Shown: positions 1 to 9,985 of the stretch, one piece after another | Layout: each line of letters starts with the position of its first letter | How positions within the stretch are numbered: position 1 is the stretch's first letter | DNA from: Bacterioplanoides sp. SCSIO 12839 | GTDB lineage: Bacteria > Pseudomonadota > Gammaproteobacteria > Pseudomonadales > Oceanobacteraceae | Assembly: GCF_024397975.1 (NCBI RefSeq) | Contig: NZ_CP073745.1 | Coordinates: 1,700,501-1,764,500, forward strand | DNA length: 64,000 nucleotides | Reading direction: 5' to 3' | Notes under the pieces: generated by a model | What the model was told of the DNA's origin: nothing | Database searches by the model: none | What the model saw: only the letters and a program-made list of their open reading frames with translations | Program-made: the position numbers and the translations under genes

Positions 1-1
1 G

Positions 2-490
2 TTATTTGTAAATCCAACAGTAGAACAGGTGCAATCTGTTTTGGATGCCGTTAGAATTGATTTACTTCAATTTCATGGTGATGAAGACGAGGCCTTCTGT
101 GCTCAATTCAACCGTCCCTACATTAAAGCCATCCGGGTCCGGCAAGCGTCGGATGTGGTGGCGTCTTGCGTGCGCTTCCCAGGCGCCCTGGCTGTTCTGC
201 TAGACAGCTACAAGCCTGGCGTTCCAGGCGGAACTGGAGAAACCTTTGATTGGTCACTGGTTCCACAATCTGACGATTTAAAACCCATTATTCTTGCTGG
301 CGGTTTAAACCCCAATAACGTTGCCTTTGCCATTGATCAGGTCAAACCCTTCGCCGTTGATGTTAGCGGTGGTGTGGAAGCGACACTGGATGGTGTTGAA
401 CAAAAAGGCATTAAAGACCCCGGCAAAATAAACGCATTTTTAGATGAGGTGTATCGTGTCGATGCAAACACCAGAAAAAACAAACATTGA
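2..490 (+). CDS. trpF: Phosphoribosylanthranilate isomerase, C-terminal part (runs off the left edge)
   Basis: TrpF catalyses the Amadori rearrangement of N-(5-phosphoribosyl)anthranilate in tryptophan synthesis. The reading frame is already open at base 2, so the N-terminus lies outside the window. Visible hallmarks of this (beta/alpha)8 barrel are LLQFHGDE near the start, [19 protein letters not shown] in the middle (phosphate-loop region), [10 protein letters not shown], and VDVSGGVE close to the end. The last 29 bases overlap the start of trpB, which implies co-translation. No internal start fits, because the residues upstream in frame (NPTVEQ) match the family. Confidence 0.95.
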   Translation, partial: LFVNPTVEQVQSVLDAVRIDLLQFHGDEDEAFCAQFNRPYIKAIRVRQASDVVASCVRFPGALAVLLDSYKPGVPGGTGETFDWSLVPQSDDLKPIILAGGLNPNNVAFAIDQVKPFAVDVSGGVEATLDGVEQKGIKDPGKINAFLDEVYRVDANTRKNKH

Positions 491-1682
491 TTTAACACTG
501 CCGGATGAGCGTGGTCACTTCGGTATTCATGGTGGTCGTTTCGTTTCTGAAACCCTGACCAGTGCATTGGATGACTTAAACAGCACGTATGAAAAGCTGC
601 GTAACGACCCGGAATTTCAGGCCGCGTTTGACTCTGATTTAGCGCACTATGTTGGCCGTCCATCGCCGCTGTATTTTGCTGAGCGTCTGACTCAGGAGTG
701 TGGTGGTGCCAAAATTTACCTGAAGCGTGAAGACCTGAACCACACCGGTGCGCACAAGGTTAACAACACCATTGGTCAGGCGTTGCTGGCTAAATTTATG
801 GGCAAGAAAAAGATCATTGCCGAAACGGGTGCGGGTCAACATGGCGTGGCATCAGCAACGGTTGCCGCGCGTTTTGGTCTGGAATGTCGCGTATTTATGG
901 GTTCCACCGACGTTGAGCGCCAGAAGCTGAATGTGTACCGCATGAAGCTGTTAGGTGCCGAAGTAGAAGCGGTGGAATCCGGCACGAAAACCCTGAAAGA
1001 CGCCATGAACGAAGCCATGCGCCATTGGGTAACCCATGTTGACGATACCTTCTACGTGATCGGTACCGCAGCAGGCCCACACCCGTACCCAATGCTGGTA
1101 CGTGATTTCCAGAGCGTGATTGGTCGTGAATGTATCCGCCAATGTGACGAGCAATTAGGTCGTCAGCCGGATGCGCTGGTGGCGTGTGTCGGCGGTGGCT
1201 CCAATGCGATTGGTTTATTCCACCCGTATTTAGGTTACGAAGACGTTGCTATGTACGGCGTCGAAGCCGGTGGTTTAGGTCTGGATGGTGATGATCATGC
1301 GGCACCATTGTGTAAAGGTCGCCCGGGTGTATTGCACGGCAACCGTACTTACCTGATGGAAGATGATAACGGTCAGATCATGGGTACACACTCAATTTCG
1401 GCTGGTCTGGATTACCCCGGTGTTGGCCCTGAGCACTCCTGGTTGAAAGATGTGAAGCGCGCTAATTACGTTGCTGCAACCGATGCCGAAGCATTGGATG
1501 GTTTTTATAAGCTGACTCAACTGGAAGGTATTATGCCTGCGCTGGAATCTTCTCATGCCGTTGCCTACGCCATGAAACTGGCCGCGACTATGGATAAAGA
1601 TCAGGTGATTGTTGTGAACCTGTCGGGTCGCGGTGACAAAGATATTCATACTATTGCATCGCTTGATGGCATTACCGCTTAA
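462..1682 (+). CDS. trpB: Tryptophan synthase beta chain
   Basis: This PLP enzyme condenses indole with serine to give tryptophan, in an alpha2-beta2 complex with TrpA. At 406 residues it has the normal length. The PLP lysine lies in HTGAHKVNN, the glycine-rich phosphate loop is [10 protein letters not shown], and the segment GAGQHGVA binds the amino acid carboxylate. I chose the ATG at 462 because GAGGT lies about 11 bases upstream and the N-terminus then reads MQTPEKTN, followed by the conserved DERGHFG. The start overlaps the end of trpF, and trpA follows after 10 bases. Confidence 0.97.
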   Translation: MQTPEKTNIDLTLPDERGHFGIHGGRFVSETLTSALDDLNSTYEKLRNDPEFQAAFDSDLAHYVGRPSPLYFAERLTQECGGAKIYLKREDLNHTGAHKVNNTIGQALLAKFMGKKKIIAETGAGQHGVASATVAARFGLECRVFMGSTDVERQKLNVYRMKLLGAEVEAVESGTKTLKDAMNEAMRHWVTHVDDTFYVIGTAAGPHPYPMLVRDFQSVIGRECIRQCDEQLGRQPDALVACVGGGSNAIGLFHPYLGYEDVAMYGVEAGGLGLDGDDHAAPLCKGRPGVLHGNRTYLMEDDNGQIMGTHSISAGLDYPGVGPEHSWLKDVKRANYVAATDAEALDGFYKLTQLEGIMPALESSHAVAYAMKLAATMDKDQVIVVNLSGRGDKDIHTIASLDGITA

Positions 1683-1692
1683 GGAAATAAAA

Positions 1693-2496
1693 ATGAGCCG
1701 TATTACAACTGTTCTGAACGCTTTAAAAGAACAAAACCGCCAGGCGCTGATTCCGTACATCACCGCCGGTGATCCAACTAAAGAAGCGACCGTGCCAATG
1801 ATGCATGCTCTGGTTGAAGCAGGTTGCGACATTATCGAATTGGGCGTGCCTTTCTCTGATCCGATGGCTGATGGCCCAACCATTCAGTTAGCGTGTGAGC
1901 GTGCCCTGGAGCATGGCACCTCATTAACGGATGTATTAGCAATGGTGGCCGAGTTCCGCCAAAAAGACGCTGATACTGCCGTCGTATTGATGGGTTATCT
2001 GAATCCGGTTGAAGCCATGGGCTACGACACGTTCGTAAACCGTGCCACCGAAGCGGGCGTCGATGGTGTGTTGTTGGTGGATCTGCCACCTGAAGAAGCC
2101 AGCGAAGTAGAGCATATCTTCAAAGCCAAAGACCTGGATATGGTGTATCTGATTGCACCAACCACGACTGATGCGCGCATTGAGAAAATCGGTCAGTCCG
2201 GCAGTGGTTATGTGTACTACGTTTCTCTGAAGGGGGTGACGGGTTCCAAAGCTCTGGATGTCGACGATGTGGCGCGTAATCTGGAGCGTATTCGTAAGCA
2301 CGTTTCTGTGCCGGTAGGTGTTGGCTTTGGTATCACCAATGGCGAAACGGCCGCTCAGGTAGCGAAGGTTGCTGATGGTGTGATTGTCGGCAGTGCGATT
2401 GTGAATCGTATTGCTGCTAATGCCGATAATCCAGCGCAAGCGCAAGTTGAAGTAACTGAGTTGATGCGTGAAATGCGCGCAGCGATGGATCGATAG
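1693..2496 (+). CDS. trpA: Tryptophan synthase alpha chain
   Basis: TrpA cleaves indole-3-glycerol phosphate and channels indole to TrpB. It has 267 residues, the usual length. The catalytic glutamate lies in [17 protein letters not shown] and the acidic residue of the second active-site segment in [10 protein letters not shown]. The phosphate-binding part is GFGITNG with VIVGSAIV. The ATG at 1693 is preceded by AAGGAAATAAAA, a good ribosome site; a longer in-frame extension would overlap trpB without support. In many relatives accD comes next, but here folC follows after 27 bases. Confidence 0.97.
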   Translation: MSRITTVLNALKEQNRQALIPYITAGDPTKEATVPMMHALVEAGCDIIELGVPFSDPMADGPTIQLACERALEHGTSLTDVLAMVAEFRQKDADTAVVLMGYLNPVEAMGYDTFVNRATEAGVDGVLLVDLPPEEASEVEHIFKAKDLDMVYLIAPTTTDARIEKIGQSGSGYVYYVSLKGVTGSKALDVDDVARNLERIRKHVSVPVGVGFGITNGETAAQVAKVADGVIVGSAIVNRIAANADNPAQAQVEVTELMREMRAAMDR

Positions 2497-2523
2497 CTAG
2501 CTGCGTTATAGATAATTAATACG

Positions 2524-3789
2524 ATGACACAAACTGTAAATCAGTGGCTTGAGTATCTTGAGTCACTGCACCCCAGCGAAATTGAACTGGGGCTGGATCG
2601 TATCAAGGGTGTGGGTGAGCAATTAAATTGCCTGAAACCTGCACCTCTGGTCATTCTGGTTGCCGGAACCAATGGTAAAGGCACAACCTCAGCGTTATTG
2701 GCGAATTTGCTAATGGCCCAGGGGATGACCGTTGGGGTGTACAGTTCGCCGCATATTCAGCGTTACAACGAACGGGTTCAGATTAATGGTGAGCAAATCT
2801 CCGATAACGATCTGATTCATTCGTTTGAGTTGGTCGAACAACAGCGTGGCGACACCGGATTAACCTATTTTGAATTCGGTACGCTGGCGGCGCTGGCGTA
2901 TTTTCAGTCTCAGTCAAGGTCACAACCGCTTGATGCTTGTGTGCTGGAGATTGGTTTGGGCGGCCGTTTGGATGCGGTGAATATCGTTGATGCCGATATC
3001 TCACTGGTGACGTCTATTGGTCTGGATCATCAGGACTGGCTGGGCGATACCGTTGAGCAAATTGCCTTTGAGAAGTGTGGCGTAGCTCGCTCCGGTAAAT
3101 ATCTGGTGTGCGGTCAGCCGAATCCCCCTGATACGGCACAGCAACAAACCGAATCGTTAGGCGGGCAGTGGTGCGCACGCGGTCGACATTTCGATATTGT
3201 CGAAGAACACGACGAACTACTGCTGAGTTTTATGACGCATGAAGGTCAGGCTGAATGGAATCTGCCAAAAGCCAATATTCCTTATCATAATGTCGCCACC
3301 GCCATTCAGGCTTTGTCATTGCTGGGGCGTTTGCCTAATCGAGCCGTTGTAGCCGATGTGGTGGCGAATACATCGGTTCCCGGCCGGTTGCAGCCGGTCA
3401 CGGTGCCAGTAGCTGGGGGCGAACTCAAGCTGACACTGGATGTGGCCCATAATCAGCAAGCGGCGGGTTATATTGCCGAGCGTTTAGGCCCGGTGGATGG
3501 TGCCATTATTGGTATGCTTGAAGGCAAGCCGGTTGCTGAATTGCTTAATACCTTGCCGGATATGCCGCAGTACTGGCTGGCGGGGTTAGATTGCTGGCGT
3601 GGATTGTCGGCCGCTCAACTGGCTAAACAGGCGGGCGAATTACCATCCTTGGTCACTCAGTTTGACCAGGTTGCCGATGCACTGGAACAGCTGCTGCAGC
3701 AAAATCATCTGGCGGGTCAGCACTGGCTGATTGCCGGATCTTTCTATACCGTAGAAGCCGCCTTAAATTATTTGCAACAGCAGGATTAA
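2524..3789 (+). CDS. folC: Bifunctional folylpolyglutamate synthase / dihydrofolate synthase
   Basis: FolC joins dihydropteroate and glutamate and then extends the polyglutamate tail of folates. It is a Mur-ligase-type ATPase of 421 residues. The P-loop VAGTNGKGTTSALLANLL lies near residue 47, and the metal- and folate-binding region EIGLGGRLDAVNIV comes later. SIGLDHQDWLG and DVAHNQQA are further family signatures. A DedD-like SPOR gene starts 4 bases after the stop, the arrangement seen in many gammaproteobacteria. Confidence 0.95.
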   Translation: MTQTVNQWLEYLESLHPSEIELGLDRIKGVGEQLNCLKPAPLVILVAGTNGKGTTSALLANLLMAQGMTVGVYSSPHIQRYNERVQINGEQISDNDLIHSFELVEQQRGDTGLTYFEFGTLAALAYFQSQSRSQPLDACVLEIGLGGRLDAVNIVDADISLVTSIGLDHQDWLGDTVEQIAFEKCGVARSGKYLVCGQPNPPDTAQQQTESLGGQWCARGRHFDIVEEHDELLLSFMTHEGQAEWNLPKANIPYHNVATAIQALSLLGRLPNRAVVADVVANTSVPGRLQPVTVPVAGGELKLTLDVAHNQQAAGYIAERLGPVDGAIIGMLEGKPVAELLNTLPDMPQYWLAGLDCWRGLSAAQLAKQAGELPSLVTQFDQVADALEQLLQQNHLAGQHWLIAGSFYTVEAALNYLQQQD

Positions 3790-3793
3790 CACC

Positions 3794-4348
3794 ATGGAAC
3801 AGCACCTGAAAAAACGGATTCTCGGCGCCTTTGTCACGGTTGTGGCATTGGCGGTGGCGATGCCAGTGGTGCTGGATGGCTCACGCAGTCAGATTCAATT
3901 GCGTTCTGATATCCCCGCTCAGCCTGAAATGGAGCCTTGGCAGCCACTGGAGAATGAGCGCCGGGTGCGTATTGAATTGGAAGACCTGGCAGCAGGTAAA
4001 ACCGAAGAAGAGGTCACTTTGCCAGAGGTGCGTGTGGTTAAGCAGGACGATTCAGCAGCTCCTCGCACCAAAGGTGATCGTGCTGCGTTGGATGATCAAA
4101 AGCAGGCGTATGCCTGGTCGGTTCAGCTGGGCGCTTTTGAAAAACGTGCCAATGCTCATGCTCTGCGGGATCAACTGCGTGCTAAAGGTTATAAAGCCTA
4201 TGTTCAGGAGTTTGCCGCAGAAGGGTTGACCCGGGTGTACGTTGGTCCGGAATTGCAGCGCAGTAAAATTGAAGCGATCCAGAAACAGCTGTCGGCTGAA
4301 TTAAAACAAGACGACTTCCACATCAAGCGTTTTAAAGCTGAATCCTGA
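3794..4348 (+). CDS. dedD: SPOR-domain inner-membrane protein, DedD-like
   Basis: DedD-type proteins are bitopic inner-membrane proteins whose periplasmic SPOR domain binds septal peptidoglycan with denuded glycans. The protein has 184 residues. A short cytoplasmic start (MEQHLKKRI) leads into one membrane segment at about residues 10-27, then a low-complexity linker. The C-terminal SPOR domain spans about 112-182 (WSVQLGAFEKRANAHALRDQL, then VYVGP). Its position between folC and cvpA matches the E. coli and Pseudomonas layout. The symbol rests on position and architecture, since SPOR proteins diverge quickly. Confidence 0.85.
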   Translation: MEQHLKKRILGAFVTVVALAVAMPVVLDGSRSQIQLRSDIPAQPEMEPWQPLENERRVRIELEDLAAGKTEEEVTLPEVRVVKQDDSAAPRTKGDRAALDDQKQAYAWSVQLGAFEKRANAHALRDQLRAKGYKAYVQEFAAEGLTRVYVGPELQRSKIEAIQKQLSAELKQDDFHIKRFKAES

Positions 4349-4459
4349 CCATTCGGTTGGCGTGTGCATCTCAGAAAGCAAGTAAATTCTTGCCTGAAAT
4401 GCGATATTTTCTCTGGGCTACATACCGATTTCTGGTTTCTTCGTCGATCACGACTTTGT

Positions 4460-4465
4460 TATACT
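4460..4465 (+). promoter_or_regulatory. Possible -10 element upstream of cvpA-purF
   Basis: TATACT lies 36 bases before the cvpA start in the 152-base gap after the SPOR gene. The -35 region, about 17 bases upstream, is poor (TTTCTT-like). It could start a cvpA-purF transcript separate from the trp-folC one. This is a by-eye match only. Confidence 0.3.
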
Positions 4466-4500
4466 GCGCGCCTTTGCAACGTGTCTGAGGCACAGCTTAA

Positions 4501-4995
4501 ATGGCAGTTATCGATTGGGTGATCCTGGCAGTTCTGGTCATCTCCAGCTTAATCAGCTTAAAACGTGGTTTTGTTAAGGAAGCGTTATCCTTAGCCAGCT
4601 GGGTAATCGCCTTTATTGTTGCACGTCTATTCAGTGGCAATCTTGCGACCTTATTAGAAGGGAGTATCGATACCAACTCTCTGCGCTGGATTGTCTCTTT
4701 CGCTATTCTGTTTGCTGGTACCCTGGTGATTGGTGCCATGATCAACCATTTGCTGGGAGAGATTGTTCGTCTGACCGGCCTTGGGGGAACAGATCGCATT
4801 TTCGGTATGGTGTTTGGTTTTATTCGTGGGTTGGTGATTCTGGTGGCGGCTGTTTATGGCTTGCAATACACCCTGGTTCCCGATGATACCTGGTGGCAGG
4901 AATCAACACTCATACCTCATCTTGAATCGGTTGCTGATTGGGCCAGAAAAACGTTGCCCGGAGCCACTGATCGACTGATGTCATTTTCTTCATAA
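4501..4995 (+). CDS. cvpA: CvpA family membrane protein
   Basis: CvpA is an inner-membrane protein first linked to colicin V production and export. It lies upstream of purF in most gammaproteobacteria. The 164-residue protein shows four hydrophobic segments. It begins with the family signature (VIDWVILAVLVISSLISLKR, then GFVKEALSL) and contains the conserved GLGGTDRIFGMVFGFIRG in the second half. purF starts 32 bases downstream, so the two are probably co-transcribed. Confidence 0.95.
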   Translation: MAVIDWVILAVLVISSLISLKRGFVKEALSLASWVIAFIVARLFSGNLATLLEGSIDTNSLRWIVSFAILFAGTLVIGAMINHLLGEIVRLTGLGGTDRIFGMVFGFIRGLVILVAAVYGLQYTLVPDDTWWQESTLIPHLESVADWARKTLPGATDRLMSFSS

Positions 4996-5027
4996 ATTTA
5001 TAACAGCTTGTTTGAGGTTAGACGCGC

Positions 5028-6548
5028 ATGTGCGGAATAGTGGGTATCGTTGCTAAAACCCATGTAAACCAGGTGATCTATGATGCCCTGACGGTTTTAC
5101 AGCACCGTGGACAAGATGCCGCCGGTATCGTGACCAGTCATGAAGGTAAGCTTTACCTGAGAAAAGATAACGGACTGGCCAGTGACGTGTTTCGTACTCG
5201 TCACATGCAGCGTCTGATTGGCCTGATGGGTATTGGCCATGTGCGTTACCCAACGGCGGGCTCATCTAGCTCGGCCGAGGCGCAACCGTTTTATGTGAAC
5301 TCACCTTACGGTATTACGCTGGCGCACAACGGTAACCTGACTAACACGGCGGAGTTGGCAGAAGATATTTACCGTGCCGATTTGCGCCACGTAAACACCA
5401 CTTCTGATTCAGAAGTATTGTTAAACGTTTTTGCTCACGAGTTGCAGCGCCAGAATCAGCTGAAGCCAACCCCGGACATGATTTTTGAAGCGGTAAAACG
5501 TGTACACAAACGTGTGCGTGGTGGTTATGCCGTTGTTGCCATGATTTGTGGTTACGGCATTATCGCATTCCGTGATCCTAACGGGATTCGCCCGGCTATT
5601 TATGGCAGCCGTGAAACTGAAAATGGCACCGAATATATGGTGGCTTCAGAGTCTGTCGCGTTGGATGCTGCTGGCTTCAAAATTGAGCGTGATATTGCCC
5701 CGGGTGAAGCGGTGGTAATTACTGAACAAGGTGAATTGTTTACCCAGCAATGCGCTGAAAACACTCAGTTGGTACCGTGTGTTTTTGAGCATGTGTATTT
5801 TGCCCGTCCGGATTCCATTATTGATGGTATGTCCGTGTATAAAGCGCGCTTACACATGGGTGAAAAACTGGCTGAGCGTATTATGCGTGAGCGCCCGGAT
5901 CATGATATTGATGTGGTGATTCCGATTCCGGATACCAGCCGTTCGTCAGCGTTGGAGCTGGCCAACCGTTTGGGTGTGAAATTCCGTGAAGGCTTCATGA
6001 AAAACCGTTATATCGGTCGCACCTTTATCATGCCTGGCCAGCAGCAGCGTAAAAAATCGGTTAAGCAAAAACTGAATGCGCTGGAGTTGGAATTCCGCGG
6101 TAAAAATGTACTGCTGGTGGATGACTCGATTGTTCGTGGTACAACCTGCGAACAAATTATTGAAATGGCCCGTGAAGCGGGTGCAAAAAATGTGTATTTT
6201 GCGTCGGCGGCCCCGGCAGTACGCTACCCCAATGTGTATGGCATTGATATGCCAGCCAAAGAAGAATTTATTGCACACGATCGCAGCACAGAAGAAATTG
6301 CTGAAGCGATTGGCGCTGACTGGCTGATTTATCAGGATCTGGATGATCTGGTTGAAGCTTGTCTTGAAGGCAGTGATACAGAGGCCAAACACTTCGACTG
6401 TTCAGTATTTAATGGTGAATATATTACCGGTGATATTGACGAAAATTATTTCGCACGTTTGCATGCATTGCGCAATGATGCGTCCAAAGTTAAGCGTGAA
6501 GCGGTTGAAAATGTCGCTATTGATCTGCATAACGAATCACAGTCCTGA
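5028..6548 (+). CDS. purF: Amidophosphoribosyltransferase
   Basis: PurF performs the first committed step of purine synthesis, forming phosphoribosylamine from PRPP and glutamine. The 506-residue protein starts MCGIVGIV, placing the catalytic N-terminal cysteine of the glutaminase domain directly after the initiator methionine. Further glutaminase motifs are GHVRYPTAG and AHNGNLTN. The PRPP loop of the phosphoribosyltransferase domain is [14 protein letters not shown]. It lies between cvpA and metZ as in Pseudomonas. Confidence 0.98.
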   Translation: MCGIVGIVAKTHVNQVIYDALTVLQHRGQDAAGIVTSHEGKLYLRKDNGLASDVFRTRHMQRLIGLMGIGHVRYPTAGSSSSAEAQPFYVNSPYGITLAHNGNLTNTAELAEDIYRADLRHVNTTSDSEVLLNVFAHELQRQNQLKPTPDMIFEAVKRVHKRVRGGYAVVAMICGYGIIAFRDPNGIRPAIYGSRETENGTEYMVASESVALDAAGFKIERDIAPGEAVVITEQGELFTQQCAENTQLVPCVFEHVYFARPDSIIDGMSVYKARLHMGEKLAERIMRERPDHDIDVVIPIPDTSRSSALELANRLGVKFREGFMKNRYIGRTFIMPGQQQRKKSVKQKLNALELEFRGKNVLLVDDSIVRGTTCEQIIEMAREAGAKNVYFASAAPAVRYPNVYGIDMPAKEEFIAHDRSTEEIAEAIGADWLIYQDLDDLVEACLEGSDTEAKHFDCSVFNGEYITGDIDENYFARLHALRNDASKVKREAVENVAIDLHNESQS

Positions 6549-6579
6549 AGACTGAAACACAAGTGTTAACAAAAAAGAT

Positions 6580-7794
6580 ATGACCGATTTTTCTGAATTT
6601 AATGCACGTTACCAATCGGATTTAACCGATGCGGAATTTGAAACACTAGCGGTGAGAGCCGGGCAGGTTCGCACGCCTGAATGTGAACACAGTGAAGCGA
6701 TTTTTCCGACCAGTAGCTATGTATTTAATTCGGCTGCCGAGGCGGCTGCGCGTTTTTCTGGTGATGTTGAAGGTAACGTTTATTCTCGTTATACCAATCC
6801 AACAGTCCGCACATTTGAAGAGCGTTTAGCCGCTTTAGAAGCGGGTGAGGCCTGTGCTGCAACTGCTTCTGGTATGGCAGCTATTTATGCCGTGTGTATG
6901 GCGCATTTAAAAACCGGTGATCACTTAATTTCTTCACGCAGCGTATTTGGTAGTACCAATGTGCTGTTTGAGAAATTCCTGAAAAAATTCGGTATTGAAG
7001 TCAGCTACGTTGATTTGCTCGATATTAATGACTGGAAAAGTGCCTTGCAGGAAAACACCAAGTTGTTTTTCCTGGAATCACCTTCCAACCCGGTAATTGA
7101 AATTGCCGATATTCCGGCCATTGCTGATCTGGCACATCAGAATGATGTGTTGCTGGTGGTCGACAATTGTTTTTGCACGCCCGCGATTCAGCAGCCATTA
7201 AAACTGGGTGCTGATTTAGTCGTTCATTCTGCTACTAAATACATTGATGGCCAGGGCCGTTGTGTGGGTGGTGCAGTAGTTGGTTCGTTTGAATTGATTG
7301 AGCCTGTCATTGGTGTGTTGCGTTCCGCCGGACCAACCATGAGCCCGTTTAATGCCTGGGTTTTCACCAAAGGCCTTGAAACGTTATCACTGCGAATGAA
7401 AGCGCATACTGAAAATGCGTTGGCATTGGCCCAATGGTTAGAGCAGCAACCGAATGTCACTAAAGTGAATTATTGTGGCCTGCCATCGCATCCCCAATAT
7501 CAACTGGCACAACAGCAACAGTCCATGTTTGGTGGAGTGTTGTCGTTTGAGGTGAAAGGTGGACGGGAAGGTGCCTGGAAGGTTGTTGATGCCACTCGTA
7601 TGATTTCGATCACCGCTAATCTGGGCGATGCCAAAACCACCATTACTCATCCGGCTACCACAACTCATGGTCGTTTGACTGATGAAGAGCGTGAGCGCGC
7701 CGGTATTTCTCAGGGGCTATTGCGCATTGCTGTGGGCCTGGAAGGTGTTGCCGATATCCAGAAAGATATTGCTGCCGGTTTAAACGCTTTGTAA
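6580..7794 (+). CDS. metZ: O-succinylhomoserine sulfhydrylase
   Basis: MetZ makes homocysteine directly from O-succinylhomoserine and sulfide, a methionine route common in Pseudomonas and relatives. The 404-residue protein is a Cys/Met-metabolism PLP enzyme. YSRYTNPT lies near residue 66, the PLP-stacking segment is ATASGMAAI, VVDNCFCTP contains the PLP aspartate, and SATKYIDGQGR contains the Schiff-base lysine. It is 31 bases from purF, which again matches the Pseudomonas order and supports metZ over metB or metC. A strong terminator follows. Confidence 0.93.
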   Translation: MTDFSEFNARYQSDLTDAEFETLAVRAGQVRTPECEHSEAIFPTSSYVFNSAAEAAARFSGDVEGNVYSRYTNPTVRTFEERLAALEAGEACAATASGMAAIYAVCMAHLKTGDHLISSRSVFGSTNVLFEKFLKKFGIEVSYVDLLDINDWKSALQENTKLFFLESPSNPVIEIADIPAIADLAHQNDVLLVVDNCFCTPAIQQPLKLGADLVVHSATKYIDGQGRCVGGAVVGSFELIEPVIGVLRSAGPTMSPFNAWVFTKGLETLSLRMKAHTENALALAQWLEQQPNVTKVNYCGLPSHPQYQLAQQQQSMFGGVLSFEVKGGREGAWKVVDATRMISITANLGDAKTTITHPATTTHGRLTDEERERAGISQGLLRIAVGLEGVADIQKDIAAGLNAL

Positions 7795-7824
7795 TTGCTA
7801 CGAACTTTTTCAGGTTAGTTTATC

Positions 7825-7872
7825 AAACCCGCCGATGTTGCATCATTTATTGCATCGGCGGGTTTTGTTTTT
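7825..7872 (+). terminator. Rho-independent terminator after metZ
   Basis: A 13-base stem (left arm AAACCCGCCGATG at 7825-7837, right arm CATCGGCGGGTTT at 7853-7865) with a 15-base loop is followed by a T-rich run (TTTTGTTTTTT). It closes the purF-metZ transcript. Confidence 0.9.
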
Positions 7873-8023
7873 TAGGGCAACTATTTTCATGGGCATAATT
7901 ATGATGGCCTGCTCAGATTGACAGTCCCTGACTTTTCAATGGAACCTGGCTCACCTATTCTTGTCTATCTCTGCAATTGACACGATACACCAAGAACGTA
8001 AACCAATAACGATAAGGTAACCC

Positions 8024-8962
8024 ATGTCTCAAGCCATTGACCAAGCGACTATTCAACAGGCGCTGTCACAACTGGAACAAGTTGTATTAGGTAAAGAAAA
8101 TCAGTTGAAGCTGGCTCTGGCATGTTTGTTAGCAAAAGGACATTTGCTGATTGAAGATTTACCCGGCATGGGGAAAACCACCTTATCCCACGCATTAGCC
8201 AGTGTACTGGGGCTGCAATACAACCGTATTCAGTTCACCAGCGATTTATTACCGGCGGACGTATTGGGTGTCAGTATTTTTGAAAAAGAACCAGGCAGTG
8301 ACTTAGGGCGATTTCGCTTTCATCCTGGCCCGGTATTTTCGCAACTGCTACTGGCGGATGAAATTAACCGTGCGACTCCTAAGGCGCAAAGTGCATTATT
8401 AGAAGCGATGGAAGAAGGACAGGTGACGGTTGAAGGCGAAACCCGCCCACTGCCCGAGCCCTTCTTTGTGATTGCCACGCAAAACCCGGTGTCACAATCC
8501 GGTACCTTCCCGTTACCTGAGTCTCAGCTGGACCGTTTTCTGATGCGTATTCAGCTGGGTTATCCGCACGAAAAAGCCGAGCGTGAACTGTTAGAAGGCA
8601 AAGATCGTCGTGCCATGGCAAACAACCTGCGAGCAGCCATTACCCCTCAACAATTACAGCAGCTGCAACAACAGGTGAATGAAGTAAAAGCCTCGTCCTC
8701 ATTGTTGGATTATGTTCAGCGCATCATTGCTTTTACCCGCTACGAAGGCGGTTATCAGTATGGTTTATCACCCCGGGGTTCGTTGGCATTGTTGCGCAGC
8801 GCCAAAGCCTGGGCACTGATTCACGGGCGTTCTCACCTGGTGCCGGAAGACGTTCAGGCTGTATTACCTTCTGTGGTGGATCATCGCCTGGCGGAAGCGG
8901 CTGATGGTGGTGCGCACAGTGTTTCTCAACAGGTATTAAATTCAGTGCCGGTGCTGGTCTAG
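8024..8962 (+). CDS. MoxR family AAA+ ATPase
   Basis: MoxR ATPases act as chaperone-like remodelling factors and are usually encoded with DUF58 and transglutaminase-like partners. The 312-residue protein has Walker A in EDLPGMGKTTLSHAL, Walker B in LLLADEINRATPKAQSALLEAMEE and the sensor segment FFVIATQNPVSQSGTFPLPE. The C-terminal lid contains GLSPRGSLALL, a MoxR signature. SD-like AAGGT lies before the ATG. The DUF58 gene starts 6 bases after the stop, so this is the first gene of a three-gene operon. Confidence 0.95.
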   Translation: MSQAIDQATIQQALSQLEQVVLGKENQLKLALACLLAKGHLLIEDLPGMGKTTLSHALASVLGLQYNRIQFTSDLLPADVLGVSIFEKEPGSDLGRFRFHPGPVFSQLLLADEINRATPKAQSALLEAMEEGQVTVEGETRPLPEPFFVIATQNPVSQSGTFPLPESQLDRFLMRIQLGYPHEKAERELLEGKDRRAMANNLRAAITPQQLQQLQQQVNEVKASSSLLDYVQRIIAFTRYEGGYQYGLSPRGSLALLRSAKAWALIHGRSHLVPEDVQAVLPSVVDHRLAEAADGGAHSVSQQVLNSVPVLV

Positions 8963-8968
8963 CTGCTG

Positions 8969-9985
8969 ATGAAGTTACCGATCCCCGAACGCTGGCGGCA
9001 GCGTTGGCGTGAATGGCTGGATCGTCGTATCCCGCCAGCCAGGCAAATTGAGCTGTCGCATCGTTCTATCTTTATCATTCCGAATCGTACCGGGCTGCTC
9101 TTTACGGTGGCATTGGTGATTATGCTGATGACGGCCATTAACTATCAGAACAGCCTGATTTATGCCCTGACGTTCTGGCTATTCAGTGTCGCTCTGGCAG
9201 CGATGCATTTTACTTATCGCAATTTATCCGGCCTTACCATTGCCGCGGGTCACGCTTATCCGGTGTTTGCTGGCGATGTCATCGAACTGCCGGTGCGCTT
9301 GTTGGCCAGCGAAAAAAAATCCCATGAATCGTTGGATATCGGATTTCCGGAACAGCCGGAAATCAGTGTGGATGTGGAAAAAGGCGATAGCGAAGATGCT
9401 GGCCTGAGTTATCGTACTCAGCAGCGCGGCTGGTTGAATCCGGGGCGATTTCGGATGGAAACCCGCTTTCCGGTAGGGATGTATACCGCCTGGACCTGGG
9501 TCAGCCTGGATTTTTCCGTGCTGGTTTACCCTAAGCCCGAGTGGGTGCCTTTTGTTTTTGCCGCCGGCGATGGCGGCGAAGAACTCGAAGGCGCGCCATC
9601 GCGTGAGTCGGGCAATCAGGATTTTCATGGTTTACGACCTTATCAACCGGGGGATTCTTTAAAGCAGATTGCCTGGAAACAGCTGGCGCGTGGCAAAGGA
9701 TTGGTAACCAAAGAGTTCGACAGTGATCAGGGTGCAACCTGCTGGTTGGATTGGGAGGTGCTGGCACCGGCCAACACCGAAACACGACTATCCCGCTTAA
9801 CCGGCTGGGTGTTGCAGGCGCAGCAAAACGGCTGGAAATACGGCTTACGCCTGCCAGGCACAGAAATCCAACCCGCCAATAGTGAAATCCACAAAGATCA
9901 ATGTTTACAGGCGTTGGCAACTTACGGTTTGCCGCACGGCCCGCTCTCAGGTTTACCGCACGACAAAGTAGCAGGTGCATCATGA
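8969..9985 (+). CDS. DUF58 domain-containing membrane protein
   Basis: The protein has 338 residues with two hydrophobic segments at about residues 43-80. A C-terminal DUF58 region carries the characteristic GNQDFHGLRPYQPGDSLKQI and WKQLARGKGLVTKEFD (a von Willebrand A-like fold in this family). DUF58 proteins are consistently encoded after MoxR ATPases and are thought to be their partners; the molecular role is not settled. The stop overlaps the start of the transglutaminase gene (ATGA). Confidence 0.92.
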   Translation: MKLPIPERWRQRWREWLDRRIPPARQIELSHRSIFIIPNRTGLLFTVALVIMLMTAINYQNSLIYALTFWLFSVALAAMHFTYRNLSGLTIAAGHAYPVFAGDVIELPVRLLASEKKSHESLDIGFPEQPEISVDVEKGDSEDAGLSYRTQQRGWLNPGRFRMETRFPVGMYTAWTWVSLDFSVLVYPKPEWVPFVFAAGDGGEELEGAPSRESGNQDFHGLRPYQPGDSLKQIAWKQLARGKGLVTKEFDSDQGATCWLDWEVLAPANTETRLSRLTGWVLQAQQNGWKYGLRLPGTEIQPANSEIHKDQCLQALATYGLPHGPLSGLPHDKVAGAS

